DNA of 64,000 nucleotides from Mycolicibacterium peregrinum. Lineage in GTDB: Bacteria; Actinomycetota; Actinomycetes; Mycobacteriales; Mycobacteriaceae. Below are positions 51,619 to 62,203 of this stretch, in pieces. Numbering within the stretch: the stretch's first letter is position 1; each line of letters starts with the position of its first letter. Position numbers and translations under genes: made by a program. The notes beneath the pieces are model-generated. The model had not been told where the DNA came from and ran no database searches. It was given only the letters and a program-made list of their open reading frames with translations. The DNA lies in the NCBI RefSeq assembly GCF_001665785.1, contig NZ_LZSO01000001.1, positions 1 to 64,000 of the forward strand. Direction: 5' to 3'.

Positions 51619-52241
51619 CCGGGTGGCGGTTTGATACGCACCTGACGCCGGGTGGGTCGGTGAGCGACCATGATGCCGACGGCCACGCACGCCTGCACGC
51701 CTCCGGTCGGTGACGGGTCGACGGACCAATCACGTTGTCCCGCATCCTCGAACAAGGCGACCGCGTTCGCACCCGCACCGGTACTGAACCGGGTCTGATA
51801 ACGAATTCCACTGTGGCGGCCCGTGGCGAAGAAGGCCGCGGCCCACGCCTGAGGCAGCTCATAATCCGGGCACGTACCGAGTTCGCGGGTCATCCCGACG
51901 AAGGAAGCGGCCCGCGGCGAACATGCGTTGGCCAACCAACGGGGCGCCGGAACCCGCACCCGCGACACCGCGGTGCGGGCCGCGGCCTCGAACGTGACCA
52001 CACCCTGGCGTACCAGATCGTGGCCGAAGCGCTCCCGCAGAGCTGTCATGACATCGGTTGCCAGATAACAGGTTCCGTTCGGCGGAAGCAGATCGAAGCG
52101 ACCGCTCAGATCTGCGGAGAACCACCACGGCGACCTGCCCACGGAGTGGGCCCGATATAACAGGTGGTCGATGCGCAGCCGGGTCCGCGGGAACCCGGAG
52201 ACGTCCGGTGGTGAACCGAGCGCGAGCCGCTGCCGGCTCAT
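51615..52241 (-). CDS. RES-domain toxin
   Basis: 208 residues from ATG 52241, which overlaps the stop of the upstream antitoxin gene (ATGA). LYRAHSVGRSPWWFSADLSGRFDLLPPNGTCYLATDVMTALRERFG is the RES-domain opening with the conserved Arg and Glu regions. Characterised RES toxins, such as MbcT, degrade NAD+. Its position after an HTH gene is the standard antitoxin-first order. A TTG at 52250 is an alternative start. Confidence 0.8.
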   Translation of the reverse strand: MSRQRLALGSPPDVSGFPRTRLRIDHLLYRAHSVGRSPWWFSADLSGRFDLLPPNGTCYLATDVMTALRERFGHDLVRQGVVTFEAAARTAVSRVRVPAPRWLANACSPRAASFVGMTRELGTCPDYELPQAWAAAFFATGRHSGIRYQTRFSTGAGANAVALFEDAGQRDWSVDPSPTGGVQACVAVGIMVAHRPTRRQVRIKPPPG

Positions 52242-52765
52242 GCGCTCCAACTCGCCGCGGTCTCCCGGGCCATGTTGATGACGGTCTGCGGATCCCCACC
52301 ACCGCGCAGCCAGTCCGCGGGGCAGGATCCGTCGAGTTGCTCACTGGGCGCCCGCATCCACAACGCAGCCATCCACGGGTCATCGGTGCCCTCGGTCAGC
52401 ACCGTCAGCACATCACGCAGCGAGGGAATGGTGGCACCGCTGTCGAGAAACTGCCACGTCGGGTACACGACCCCGCCGTCATCGAGCGGGCAGGCCAGGA
52501 TTGCGTACCGCACCACTTTCTGGTGCAGCGCCTGGCGGGTCACGCCGAGCCAACGCGTCAACCCTGCCGTGTCGTAGAACGGGCCGGTGACCTCGTCGAA
52601 CACGTGACCCAACGGCAATGCCGCCACCATTGCCTCGGCGATCTGCTCCGGGTCACCGAATGCCTCAGGGCCCAGGCTCGCCTCGTCGGCCCGCCGTAAC
52701 CGCTCGTGGACCTTCTGCCCCACCGAACGCATGATCTGGCGCTCGAACAGTGCGAGATCGGTCAT
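52238..52765 (-). CDS. Probable Xre/MbcA-like antitoxin
   Basis: 175 residues. The central segment FYDTAGLTRWLGVTRQALHQKVVRYAILACPLDDGGVVYPTWQFLDSGATIP has a helix-turn-helix (LTRWLGVTRQALHQKV) followed by a DGGVVYPTWQF hook, resembling the toxin-binding part of antitoxins paired with RES proteins. The C-terminal WMRAPSEQLDGSCPADWLRGGGDPQTVI resembles the MbcA/ParS domain. Coupled to the RES gene. It would neutralise the toxin and repress the operon. Confidence 0.75.
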   Translation of the reverse strand: MTDLALFERQIMRSVGQKVHERLRRADEASLGPEAFGDPEQIAEAMVAALPLGHVFDEVTGPFYDTAGLTRWLGVTRQALHQKVVRYAILACPLDDGGVVYPTWQFLDSGATIPSLRDVLTVLTEGTDDPWMAALWMRAPSEQLDGSCPADWLRGGGDPQTVINMARETAASWSA

Positions 52766-52835
52766 TGCGGCCTCCCAGACGCGTCAACTACGTCAAGTCT
52801 ACTGCGTCAAGGAGGTCAAGCAATGAACGCGACTA

Positions 52836-54032
52836 TTACGCGCGGTGCGCGCCACCTTCCAGTTCATTGGGCGGCATCCCCGGCGGCGGCCCCAGCGGCT
52901 GCTGCGCCGACGGAGCACCCAGGGGCGGCGCCGTCGCCCTGGCTTCGGCCTCGGCCTTGGCCACGGCACGCGCGATCTCGGGATCGGTCTCGGTGTTGAA
53001 CCACTCGGCGACTTCGTCGCTGTCGTCCTCGGGCTTGGGCAGGTCCTCGTCGACCGGCGGCGGCGTGTACCGGAAGACCCCGTCCTCGCCCGGCGCACCC
53101 AGCATCTTCGTGAAACCCTGCAACGCCGAACCGAAATCGCTGGGCACCAGCCAGACCTTGTTCGCCTCGCCCTTGGCCATCTGGGGCAGCGTCTGCAGAT
53201 ACTGGTAGGCCAGCATCTCCGGGGTCGGTCGGCCGGCCTTGATCGCGGCGAACGTCTTCTCGATGGCCTTGGCCTGCCCCTGCGCCTGCAGGTACTGGGC
53301 GGCGCGTTCACCCTGGGCGCGCAACATCCGCGACTGCCGGTCGGCCTCGGCGGCCAGGATCGCGGCCTGCTTGGCACCCTCGGCGGCCAGGATCTGCGAC
53401 TGCTTCTGACCCTCGGCCTGTTTGATCGAGGACTCCCGGACACCTTCCGCGGTCAGGATCATGGCCCGCTTGTCGCGGTCGGCCTTCATCTGCTTTTCCA
53501 TCGACTCCTGGATCGACGGCGGCGGATCGATGCTGCGTAGCTCGACTCGCGCCACCCGCAGCCCCCACCGACCGGTGGCCTCGTCCAGCACACCCCGCAG
53601 CTGGGCGTTGATCGAGTCGCGGGAGGTCAGCGTCTGCTCCAGGGTCATACCACCGACGACGTTGCGCAGTGTGGTGGTGGTCAGCTGCTCGACGCCGACG
53701 ATGTAGTTGCTGATCTGGTACACCGCTGCCTGCGGATTGGTCACCTGGAAATAGACCACGGTGTCGATGTTGAGGGTCAGGTTGTCCTCGGTGATCACCG
53801 GCTGCGGCGGGAAGGACACCACCCGCTCGCGCAGATCCACCCGGGCCCGGATCCGGTCGATGAACGGCACCAGCAGCGTCAGCTGGCCACTGACCGTGCG
53901 GCTGTAGCGGCCCAGCCGCTCGATCACCGCCGCCTCGGCCTGTGGAATGAGCGCAACTGATTTCGCCACGATGATGATCGCGAACACCACCAGCACGAGC
54001 AGCAAGATCAGCCCGGCTACGGCACCTTCCAT
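52836..54032 (-). CDS. SPFH/stomatin-like membrane protein (Rv1488-like)
   Basis: 398 residues. An N-terminal membrane anchor (residues ~6-26) is followed by the SPFH/Band-7 domain ([32 protein letters not shown]), a coiled coil of Ala/Glu-rich repeats (residues ~185-265, [20 protein letters not shown]) and a Pro-rich acidic tail. It forms large membrane-associated assemblies. GGAGG lies upstream of ATG 54032. It is 42 bp downstream of its usual partner NfeD. Confidence 0.92.
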   Translation of the reverse strand: MEGAVAGLILLLVLVVFAIIIVAKSVALIPQAEAAVIERLGRYSRTVSGQLTLLVPFIDRIRARVDLRERVVSFPPQPVITEDNLTLNIDTVVYFQVTNPQAAVYQISNYIVGVEQLTTTTLRNVVGGMTLEQTLTSRDSINAQLRGVLDEATGRWGLRVARVELRSIDPPPSIQESMEKQMKADRDKRAMILTAEGVRESSIKQAEGQKQSQILAAEGAKQAAILAAEADRQSRMLRAQGERAAQYLQAQGQAKAIEKTFAAIKAGRPTPEMLAYQYLQTLPQMAKGEANKVWLVPSDFGSALQGFTKMLGAPGEDGVFRYTPPPVDEDLPKPEDDSDEVAEWFNTETDPEIARAVAKAEAEARATAPPLGAPSAQQPLGPPPGMPPNELEGGAHRA

Positions 54033-54074
54033 GGTGGATCCCTCCCTCTAGGTCCTACCTCGTTTACGGAGCTA

Positions 54075-54509
54075 CTACATCGCCTTGAAGACCACCGCGG
54101 TGGCGCCGTCGATCCTGACAACGGTCACGTGATCACCCGGTTCGTACACATCGTTGTCGTCGAGCGGCCGCGCCGTCCAGACCTCGCCGTCGAGCTTGAC
54201 CTGGCCCTCGTGCTGCCCCACCCGGTCCAATACCAGCGCCGATTTGCCCTCGAGCGCCTTGACAGGTTCGGGAAGTCCCCGGCCGGCCTCGAAACGGCGC
54301 CGCAGCGCAGGCCGGACCAGAACCAGCAAAAGCACCGACACCACCAGAAACACCAGACCGTCACCCCACAGGGGCAGGTCGAACAGCCAACTCGAGCCCG
54401 TCGCGGCCAGTGCACCGCCGGCCAGCATGAGCAGGAACATGTCACCGGTCAGCGCCTCTGCCCCGGCGAGTCCCAGCGCCAGGATGAGCCAGATCAGCGG
54501 AAGCGGCAT
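54075..54509 (-). CDS. NfeD family membrane protein (Rv1487-like)
   Basis: 144 residues: three or four hydrophobic helices, then a C-terminal OB-fold ([57 protein letters not shown]). This is the short NfeD form without protease domain, which pairs with stomatin-like proteins. First gene of a two-gene unit with SPFH, divergent from the Rv1486c-like gene. Confidence 0.9.
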   Translation of the reverse strand: MPLPLIWLILALGLAGAEALTGDMFLLMLAGGALAATGSSWLFDLPLWGDGLVFLVVSVLLLVLVRPALRRRFEAGRGLPEPVKALEGKSALVLDRVGQHEGQVKLDGEVWTARPLDDNDVYEPGDHVTVVRIDGATAVVFKAM

Positions 54510-54566
54510 ACGCCCACCCTAGCGAATACGACCCGATCGGCGACCGACAATTACACTGCCAGGATC

Positions 54567-55424
54567 ATGTGGTGTCCAAGTGCGACTCTTTCGATGTGGG
54601 CCAACGCCTGGCTTGCGGGCGCGGCCGCGCCCGACGACGTCCTCGACGCGTTATCTCAATGGGCACCAATGCATTCTGTGACGGCCTACGACTCGCAGGC
54701 CGCCGTCCGTACGGGATTGCCCTGGCCCGAGTTGGAGGACTCGGGATCGGTGTCGCTGCTGCAGACCTTGCGCACGGCCGTCGGCCGGTCCGGCACCCGG
54801 CCTTCGATCAGGGTGGCATTGCCGGTGCCCGGCGATGTCCGCGGATTACCGGCGGGATCGCAGTTCCAGCGCGACGCACTGAGCGTGGGCGAAGCAGTCC
54901 TGGTGACCCATGACGAGCTCGACGGCGTCGGGCTGGTGCCCGAGTTCGAGTACTTCGAATTCGACGACGTGGAAACCGAATCCACCTTCGAGCCCGAGCC
55001 GAGGGCGCTGTCGTGGACCGTGTACTCACTGCCCGTTCTGCCACCGCCTCAGCACCACGACCTCGGCGAGGCCGAGTACGAGTTGCGCTCAGCGGTGCGC
55101 TCGGCGGCCGACACGCTGGTCACCTTGCGGGCCGGCGTAGGTGTGGATATCGAGGATCCCCGCGGCATGGTCGAGGACATCCTCGAAGCCGGACGGATGC
55201 ACCGCATCCCCGACCACGCACCCACCCGCGCCGTAAGAGTATTGGAGAACGCCGCCCACGTGGACGCGATCATGACCGTGAGCTCGGGCCTGATGCCGAT
55301 CGGCCTGCAGAGTTCCTCGGAGGTTCAGATCGCCGGTGACGCCATGCGGCCACTGGCACAGGTAGTGCGCTCCGCGCGGTTGGCCGCACTCGAAGCGATC
55401 CTGCAATCCGCTTGGCGGGACTAG
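54567..55424 (+). CDS. Conserved mycobacterial protein (Rv1486c-like)
   Basis: 285 residues from ATG 54567. The sequence is soluble and acidic, starting [35 protein letters not shown] know no functional domain. The orientation and position between nfeD and hemH match Rv1486c, which has nearly the same length. The 3' end overlaps hemH by four bases. In-frame extensions upstream run antisense through nfeD and were rejected. Confidence 0.78.
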   Translation: MWCPSATLSMWANAWLAGAAAPDDVLDALSQWAPMHSVTAYDSQAAVRTGLPWPELEDSGSVSLLQTLRTAVGRSGTRPSIRVALPVPGDVRGLPAGSQFQRDALSVGEAVLVTHDELDGVGLVPEFEYFEFDDVETESTFEPEPRALSWTVYSLPVLPPPQHHDLGEAEYELRSAVRSAADTLVTLRAGVGVDIEDPRGMVEDILEAGRMHRIPDHAPTRAVRVLENAAHVDAIMTVSSGLMPIGLQSSSEVQIAGDAMRPLAQVVRSARLAALEAILQSAWRD

Positions 55425-56449
55425 TCTTTGGGTGGCGTCCCACAGCAGCGCGGTGAGCACAGCGCACCGTTGACGCTGAACCCGTAGCCGGGCACCGGCT
55501 CGGGACCGGCGACCCGCAGCGGCGCCGCGCCCGTGCGCAGCTCCTCGATCAAGCCGGCCGCCAAACGAGCGAAACGTTCATCGGAATTCGGAGTGCTGGC
55601 CCGTGCGAAGGCGATACCGCCCTGTTCGGCCTGCAACCGGAGTTCGTAGTCGAGATCCCACACGACCTCGATGTGGTCGGCGACGAATCCGATCGGACAC
55701 ATGATGACCGCCCGGGTTCCGTTCTGGCCCAACACAGTCAGGTGATCGGCCACGTCGGGTTCGAGCCACGGGATTCGGGGCGGTCCCGACCGCGACTGCC
55801 AGACCTGGTCGTAGTCGTCATAGCCCGCGGCGGCGGCCACCAACCGCGTCGCGTAGCCGACCTGCCGACTGTAGAGGGCTGGGCCATGCCGCTCATCGGC
55901 GGCGATGGGCACCGAGTGTGCGGTGAACACCAGCCGGGCCTCGTCACGCAGCTCGACCGGCAACGTCGCGGCCGCCTCCGCGATCGAGTCGGCGAACATC
56001 TCGACCAACAGCGGATGGTCGAAGTACTGGCGCAGTTTGACCAGCTCCGGCGCATCGGGCCCGGCCGCGGCCCGTGCCCGGGCGATGTCCTCGACGTACT
56101 GGGTGCAGCCGGAGTAACCACCCCATGCCGACGTGGTGAACACCGCCGCCCGCCGGATTCCGTTGTCCCGCATCGCCGCAACGGTGTCTTCGACGTAGGG
56201 CTCCCAGTTCCGGTTGCCGAAATAGATCGGCAGACCGGGCAACTGGAGACGCAACTGCTCGATCAGTGCCCGGTTGATCCCGTTGATCGGCGACACCCCA
56301 CCGAAATGCTGGTAGTGCTCGGCGACGTCGGCCAGGCGCTCGGCCGGGATGCCGCGCCCCCGGGTGACGTTCTCCAGGAACGGCATCACCTGGTCCGGAG
56401 CCTCCGGACCGCCGAATGACAGCAGCAGGACCGCGTCAAACTCCATCAA
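55421..56449 (-). CDS. hemH: Ferrochelatase
   Basis: 342 residues. [32 protein letters not shown] is the family N-terminus; FTAHSVP carries the catalytic histidine. Cys115 ([11 protein letters not shown]) and Cys331, Cys335 and Cys336 (ALCSPRCCG) are the ligands expected for the [2Fe-2S] cluster of actinobacterial ferrochelatases. It inserts iron into the porphyrin; actinobacteria use the coproporphyrin-dependent route. It is 29 bp downstream of inhA in the same orientation. Confidence 0.95.
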   Translation of the reverse strand: MMEFDAVLLLSFGGPEAPDQVMPFLENVTRGRGIPAERLADVAEHYQHFGGVSPINGINRALIEQLRLQLPGLPIYFGNRNWEPYVEDTVAAMRDNGIRRAAVFTTSAWGGYSGCTQYVEDIARARAAAGPDAPELVKLRQYFDHPLLVEMFADSIAEAAATLPVELRDEARLVFTAHSVPIAADERHGPALYSRQVGYATRLVAAAAGYDDYDQVWQSRSGPPRIPWLEPDVADHLTVLGQNGTRAVIMCPIGFVADHIEVVWDLDYELRLQAEQGGIAFARASTPNSDERFARLAAGLIEELRTGAAPLRVAGPEPVPGYGFSVNGALCSPRCCGTPPKD

Positions 56450-56478
56450 CTCGCGTCCCCTCTGCGGCGGAATACAGG

Positions 56479-57288
56479 TCAGAGCAACTGGGTGCTGGCG
56501 CCACCGTCGGCGTAGACGATGGTGCCGGTGGTGGCGGGCAGCCAGTCGGACAGCAGGGCGCAGACAGTCTTCGCGACCGGCTCCGGGTCCTTCATGTTCC
56601 AGCCGACCGGCGCACGCTGATCCCAGCCCTCTTCGAGCAGCCGCATCTGGTCACCGGCTTCGGCGCCGAGCGCACCACCGACGATGGCACTCATGGCCAG
56701 GGTCCGGATCGGGCCGGCCGCAACGAGGTTGGAGCGCACACCGAACGGTCCGGCCTCACGCGCGACGAAGCGGTTGACCGACTCGAGGGCGCTCTTGGCC
56801 ACGGTCATCCAGTTGTAGGCCGGCATCGCACGGGTCGGATCGAAGTCCATACCGACGATGCTGCCACCCTCGTTCATGATCGGCAGGGTCGCCTTGGCCA
56901 GCGAGGCATAGGAATAAGCCGAGATGTGGATGCCCTTGGCGACGTCCTCGTAAGGGGCGTCGAAGAACGGGTTGACGCCCATCCCGGTCTGCGGCATGAA
57001 GCCGATCGAGTGGACCACGCCGTCCAGCTTGTTGCCCTCACCGATGACACCGGAGATGCGCTCGGCCAGGCTCGCGAGGTGCTCCTCGTTCTGCACGTCG
57101 AGTTCCAGCAGCGGCGCGGGCTTGGGCAGTCGGTCGGCGATGCGCTGGATCAGCTTCATCCGGTCGAACCCGGTGAGGACCAGCTCCGCGCCGGCCTCCT
57201 GGGCCACCTTGGCGATGTGGAACGCGATCGACGAGTCCGTGATGATCCCGGTGACGAGGATGCGCTTGCCTTCGAGCAAACCTGCCAT
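56479..57288 (-). CDS. inhA: Enoyl-ACP reductase InhA
   Basis: 269 residues, the NADH-dependent last step of the FAS-II mycolic acid cycle and the isoniazid target. Tyr158 and Lys165 of the active site are in [13 protein letters not shown]. Residues known to change in isoniazid-resistant strains are wild-type here: Ile16, Ile21, Ser94. Follows fabG1 by 64 bp, as in all mycobacteria. Confidence 0.97.
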   Translation of the reverse strand: MAGLLEGKRILVTGIITDSSIAFHIAKVAQEAGAELVLTGFDRMKLIQRIADRLPKPAPLLELDVQNEEHLASLAERISGVIGEGNKLDGVVHSIGFMPQTGMGVNPFFDAPYEDVAKGIHISAYSYASLAKATLPIMNEGGSIVGMDFDPTRAMPAYNWMTVAKSALESVNRFVAREAGPFGVRSNLVAAGPIRTLAMSAIVGGALGAEAGDQMRLLEEGWDQRAPVGWNMKDPEPVAKTVCALLSDWLPATTGTIVYADGGASTQLL

Positions 57289-57352
57289 TAGTGCGACTCC
57301 TTCTTGGGGAAAGTTTCAGTAGACCAATATGTTTGGGTGAGATCCAGGTGGA

Positions 57353-58135
<783 letters not shown>

Positions 58136-58201
58136 TCACCAGCACGGTCTGAAAATCGCATCGCCGGTGAGGACCGCCGTCCCGGAGGGCGCGATCGCGG
58201 C

Positions 58202-59209
58202 TCAACCTGGCAGTCTGCGGTTGATCAGCAGCGCTGCCACCCCGGCGACAGCCAGCAACAACGCCCCCAGCCGCAGCCAGCCGAGGCTGGCATCGCCCTT
58301 GATGGTCTCGTAGCCGATCTGCTGCTGCAGCGAGGTGAACACCTGCTTGAGCTGTTCCAGGCTGGACGCGGTGAAGGCGTCTCCGCCGGACAGCTTGGCG
58401 ATCTTGCCGAGCATCTCGTCGTCGACCGGCACCGGCTGGCGCTGGTCGTTGATCTCGACATAGCCGTAGGGCGTACCGAAGGACACGGTGGAGATCGGCA
58501 CGCCCTGGTCCTTGGCGGTGCGCGCCGCGGTATAGGCGCCCTTCGGATTGTCCGGGTTGGACGGCACCGTCTCCTTGCCGTCCGACATCAGCACGATGCG
58601 CGCGGGCGGCTTCTCGTCGCCGCCGCCGATCACCGCGCCGACGGTGGCGATCGCCTGCAGTGCGGTGAAAATGCCCTCACCCGTAGCGGTCCGGTCGGCC
58701 AACTGCAGCTTGTCCAGGCCGTTCTTGGTGGCATCACGGTTGGTGGTCGGCTGCACCAGCACGGTCGCCGTACCGGCGTACGCGATCAGGCCGAGGTTGA
58801 TCCCCGGGGTGAGCTGGTCGGCGAACTGCTTGGCGGCTTCCTGCGCGGCAGCCAACCGGCTGGGGGCGACGTCGGTGGCGCGCATCGACTGCGACACGTC
58901 GATCACCAGCATCACCACTGCGCGATTGCGTGGAATGCGCACATCGTGGGTAGGACCGGCCATCGCGACCGTCAGGAGCACGAGCGAGGCCGCCAGCAGG
59001 GCGGCCGGCAGGTGCCGCCAACGCGTCGGTTGCTTGGGCGCCACACTTTCGAGCAGCTCCATGTTGGCGAACCGCAGGATCCGCTGCTTGCGCGCGCGCT
59101 GCACGATGACGTAGTACGCCATCAGGCCGAGCACCACGAAGAGGAACAGGAACCACCAGGCGTGCGCGAAACCCGTCAGGCTCATCGGACCGAGAATCGG
59201 TAAAGTCAT
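58202..59209 (-). CDS. VWA-domain membrane protein (Rv1481-like)
   Basis: 335 residues. Two N-terminal helices ([19 protein letters not shown] and [15 protein letters not shown]) are followed by a von Willebrand A domain whose metal-binding DxSxS is in [13 protein letters not shown], and a C-terminal helix ([16 protein letters not shown]). Such BatA-like proteins work with a MoxR ATPase and a DUF58 protein. Third gene after moxR1 and DUF58. Confidence 0.9.
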   Translation of the reverse strand: MTLPILGPMSLTGFAHAWWFLFLFVVLGLMAYYVIVQRARKQRILRFANMELLESVAPKQPTRWRHLPAALLAASLVLLTVAMAGPTHDVRIPRNRAVVMLVIDVSQSMRATDVAPSRLAAAQEAAKQFADQLTPGINLGLIAYAGTATVLVQPTTNRDATKNGLDKLQLADRTATGEGIFTALQAIATVGAVIGGGDEKPPARIVLMSDGKETVPSNPDNPKGAYTAARTAKDQGVPISTVSFGTPYGYVEINDQRQPVPVDDEMLGKIAKLSGGDAFTASSLEQLKQVFTSLQQQIGYETIKGDASLGWLRLGALLLAVAGVAALLINRRLPG

Positions 59210-59252
59210 GTGCTAGAAGTCATTTCGGGTTGGTTGCTCATCAAGCTTTCGT

Positions 59253-60200
59253 CTACCGCTGGCCGGCCAGGGCGCCGCGCCTCCGGTTGGCCACGAACCG
59301 CACCACGTCGGCGATCCAGTCCCGGTCGGTGCGCAGGCTCAACAGCGGTGCATCACAACGCCGCAACGTCCGGGCCACCTCTTCCCGATGCGCGGCGGCG
59401 GCCCGCTCGAAGTCGCTGCGAAGCTGTTCGTCGATGGTGAACTCACGGGTGACGCCGGTCTCGGTGTCTTGCAGCACCACATCGCCGACCGCGGGGAGCT
59501 CGACATCGCGCGGGTCCAGAATCTCGATGCCCAGCACCTCGTGGCGACCGGCGATGGCCCGCAACGGGCGCATCCAGTTGATCGGACCGAGGAAGTCACT
59601 GATGATCACCGCCATGCCGCGCCGGCGCTCTGGACGGCGCAGCGCATCGATGGCAGCTGCCAGGTCGCCCCGCACCCCGGTCGGGGCCTTCGGCGTGGTG
59701 GCAATCGCCCGCAACAGCTCCTGCTCGTGAACCCGCCCGCTCAACGCGGGCACCCGCCGCACGGTGTCACCGTTGGCGATGATCGCGCCGATCCGGTTAC
59801 CGCCTCCGCTGTTGAGGAACGCGATCGCCGCGGCAGCCGCCACGGCCAGGTCGCGCTTCTCGCAACCGGTGGTGCCGAAGTCCAGGCTGGCCGACATGTC
59901 GACCACCAGCCAGGTCTCCAGCTCGCGGTCGGCGATCATCTGCCGCACGTGTGGCGTCATCGTCCGCGCCGTGACCGACCAGTCCATCCGGCGCACGTCG
60001 TCGCCGGGTTGGTAGATCCGCGAGTCCCCCGGCTCTGATCCCGGTCCAGGGATCAGACCGAGGTGGTCGCCGTGCAGGACTCCGTCAAGCTTGCGCCGCA
60101 CCGTCAGCTCGAGCTTGCGCAACGCCGCCGTCAACGCGGGGTCGCGAATCTCCCCGCGCTTCAGAGACGGCAGGTCGACGGTGCGTCGCGAAGTGGTCAC
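59253..60200 (-). CDS. DUF58-domain protein (Rv1480-like)
   Basis: 315 residues. GDSRIYQPGDDVRRMDWSVTARTMTPHVRQMIADRELETWLVVDMSASLDFGT is the DUF58 signature running into a VWA-like fold. Its GTG start overlaps the moxR1 stop by four bases. It is the usual partner of MoxR ATPases; the target complex is unknown. Confidence 0.92.
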   Translation of the reverse strand: MTTSRRTVDLPSLKRGEIRDPALTAALRKLELTVRRKLDGVLHGDHLGLIPGPGSEPGDSRIYQPGDDVRRMDWSVTARTMTPHVRQMIADRELETWLVVDMSASLDFGTTGCEKRDLAVAAAAAIAFLNSGGGNRIGAIIANGDTVRRVPALSGRVHEQELLRAIATTPKAPTGVRGDLAAAIDALRRPERRRGMAVIISDFLGPINWMRPLRAIAGRHEVLGIEILDPRDVELPAVGDVVLQDTETGVTREFTIDEQLRSDFERAAAAHREEVARTLRRCDAPLLSLRTDRDWIADVVRFVANRRRGALAGQR

Positions 60201-61360
60201 CGACCACCCGCCGCGCCGGCCGCGGCAGGCACGGCGGGCGCAACCGAATGTCCTTGCTGCGGAAGCGCATTGACCTGCGGCAGGGCGACCGTCTGCAGAA
60301 TCCGGTTGACCACGGTCTCCGCAGACACCTCGTCGGCCAGCGCGTCGTAGGTCAGCACCAGGCGGTGGCGCAGCACATCCGGGATCACCTCGACGACATC
60401 CTGAGGGATGACGTAGTCACGGCCGCGCACCAACGCCAGCGCGCGGGCCGCCGAGATGATGCCGAGCGACGCACGGGGCGAGGCACCGTAGGCGATCCAG
60501 GCCTTGGCGTCGGGCATACCGAACTTCTCCGGCTCGCGCGTCGCGGTGACGATCCGCACCACGTAGTCGACGAGCGCATGGTGCACGAACGTGTTGGCCG
60601 CGAGTTCCTGCAGCCGCAGCAGATCGCCGGTGTCGAGGATCTGCTTGGGCTCCGGGGGTTTCACACCCATCCGGTAGATGATCTCGCGCTCTTCCTCCGG
60701 CGACGGGTAGTCGACGTTGAGCTTGAACAGGAAGCGGTCACGCTGGGCTTCCGGAAGCGCGTAGACGCCTTCCTGCTCGATCGGGTTCTGGGTGGCCATC
60801 ACCAAGAACGGGCTGGGCAGCGGGAACGTCTTGCCGCCGATCGAGATCTTGCGCTCGGCCATGACCTCGAGCAGTGCGGACTGCACCTTCGCCGGCGCAC
60901 GGTTGATCTCGTCGGCGAGCAGGAAGTTGACCACCACCGGGCCGAGCTCGATGTCGAAGTCTTCCTTGCCCTGGCGGTAGATACGGGTACCGATGATGTC
61001 GGTAGGCACCAGGTCAGGGGTGAACTGGATGCGGGCGAACGTGCCACCGACCACCTTGGCGAACGTCTCGACGGCCAGCGTCTTGGCCACCCCTGGCACA
61101 CCTTCGAGCAGCACGTGCCCCTTGGCGAGCAGACCGACGAGCATCCGCTCGACGAGCTGGTCCTGGCCGACGATGATCCGCTTGACCTCGAAGATGGCGC
61201 GTTCCAGGGTGTGCACCTCGGCCTGCAGGCTGCCGTTGGTTGCTGCCTGCGGGGCGGCCGGCGCAGCGTGGGAGCCGGCCGACCCGGGCGGGAAGCCCGG
61301 CGCCGGGCTCGAACCGGGATAACCTCCGGCGCCCTGCGGCGGTCCACTCGGTGACGTCAT
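60197..61360 (-). CDS. moxR1: MoxR-family AAA+ ATPase
   Basis: 387 residues from ATG 61360 with GGAGG six bases upstream. A Gly/Pro/Ala-rich N-terminal segment (~40 residues) precedes the AAA+ core: Walker A is the degenerate LLEGVPGVAKT, Walker B is LLADEINRAPAK, and sensor 1 lies in MATQNPIEQEG. It probably acts as a chaperone for maturation of an envelope or metal-containing complex with the DUF58 and VWA proteins. Matches Rv1479. Confidence 0.93.
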   Translation of the reverse strand: MTSPSGPPQGAGGYPGSSPAPGFPPGSAGSHAAPAAPQAATNGSLQAEVHTLERAIFEVKRIIVGQDQLVERMLVGLLAKGHVLLEGVPGVAKTLAVETFAKVVGGTFARIQFTPDLVPTDIIGTRIYRQGKEDFDIELGPVVVNFLLADEINRAPAKVQSALLEVMAERKISIGGKTFPLPSPFLVMATQNPIEQEGVYALPEAQRDRFLFKLNVDYPSPEEEREIIYRMGVKPPEPKQILDTGDLLRLQELAANTFVHHALVDYVVRIVTATREPEKFGMPDAKAWIAYGASPRASLGIISAARALALVRGRDYVIPQDVVEVIPDVLRHRLVLTYDALADEVSAETVVNRILQTVALPQVNALPQQGHSVAPAVPAAAGAAGGR

Positions 61361-61497
61361 CAACTTCCTCCCACGATGTTCGACTACAAAAAACGCTGGT
61401 CGTGTTCATTGCTCTAGTGGGCAATCGGGTGCCCGCCGTCAACTATTCCAGGCACTTCGAGATCCGTCGACGCTGCCCGGAAGAGTTCAGGTTCCCC

Positions 61498-62193
61498 TCA
61501 GGATTCGATGATGCGGGCCGCGTACGGCTGGATGCCTGACATGCGCACCGGGCTCACCGTCACTTTCTCCGCACTGCCCGACGCCTCCAGCATCTTGCCG
61601 CCGCCGAGGTACATCGCCACGTGCTGGCTACCGCCGGGACCCCAGAACAGGAGGTCACCGCGCTTTGCCTGGGCGACCGGCACCTTGCGGCCGGTGTTGT
61701 ACTGATCGCCGGAGTACTTAGGGATCTGCACGCCCACTCCGGCGAACGCGTACCTGGTCAGACCCGAGCAATCGAAGCCCATCTTGCCCGCGTCATAGTC
61801 CACGCCCGGCCCGGGCCCGGTCAGCGTGCCGCCGCCCCAGGAGTAGGGAACGCCCATCTGCGACCCGCCCCTTCGGATCGCGTATTCGATGGCCTGGGGC
61901 CCGCGCACCCGCCCGCCGGGGAATGTCGAGGCGGCCTGCTTGGGGGCCAGACCGATGGTCTGCAGGAACTGCGAGCCGAGGTTCTGTGTGGTCTGGAGCG
62001 CGATCTGGCTGACCTGGAACGAGGCGTTGGCGATGGCCACCGGGTCCCCCGGCGCGCCCGAGCTGACGATTTTCGGCAAGGTCGGATCCCATTGGCCGTC
62101 GTCTGGCGCAGCGTTGGCCGGCGCCACCAGACCGATCGCCGCGAACGCAGTTGCGGCGATCAGGATCAGGCACCGTAAGACGAAGGAGCGCAA
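61498..62193 (-). CDS. ripB: NlpC/P60 peptidoglycan endopeptidase RipB
   Basis: 231 residues. A signal peptide (residues ~1-28, ending ANA) leads to a short linker and the NlpC/P60 domain with Cys142 (GFDCSGLTRYAF) and His191 (GGSQHVAMYLG). It cleaves within peptidoglycan stem peptides. It lacks the long N-terminal coiled coil of RipA, so it may be less autoinhibited. It lies 10 bp after ripA. Confidence 0.95.
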   Translation of the reverse strand: MRSFVLRCLILIAATAFAAIGLVAPANAAPDDGQWDPTLPKIVSSGAPGDPVAIANASFQVSQIALQTTQNLGSQFLQTIGLAPKQAASTFPGGRVRGPQAIEYAIRRGGSQMGVPYSWGGGTLTGPGPGVDYDAGKMGFDCSGLTRYAFAGVGVQIPKYSGDQYNTGRKVPVAQAKRGDLLFWGPGGSQHVAMYLGGGKMLEASGSAEKVTVSPVRMSGIQPYAARIIES

Positions 62194-62203
62194 TGTATTC
62201 CCA

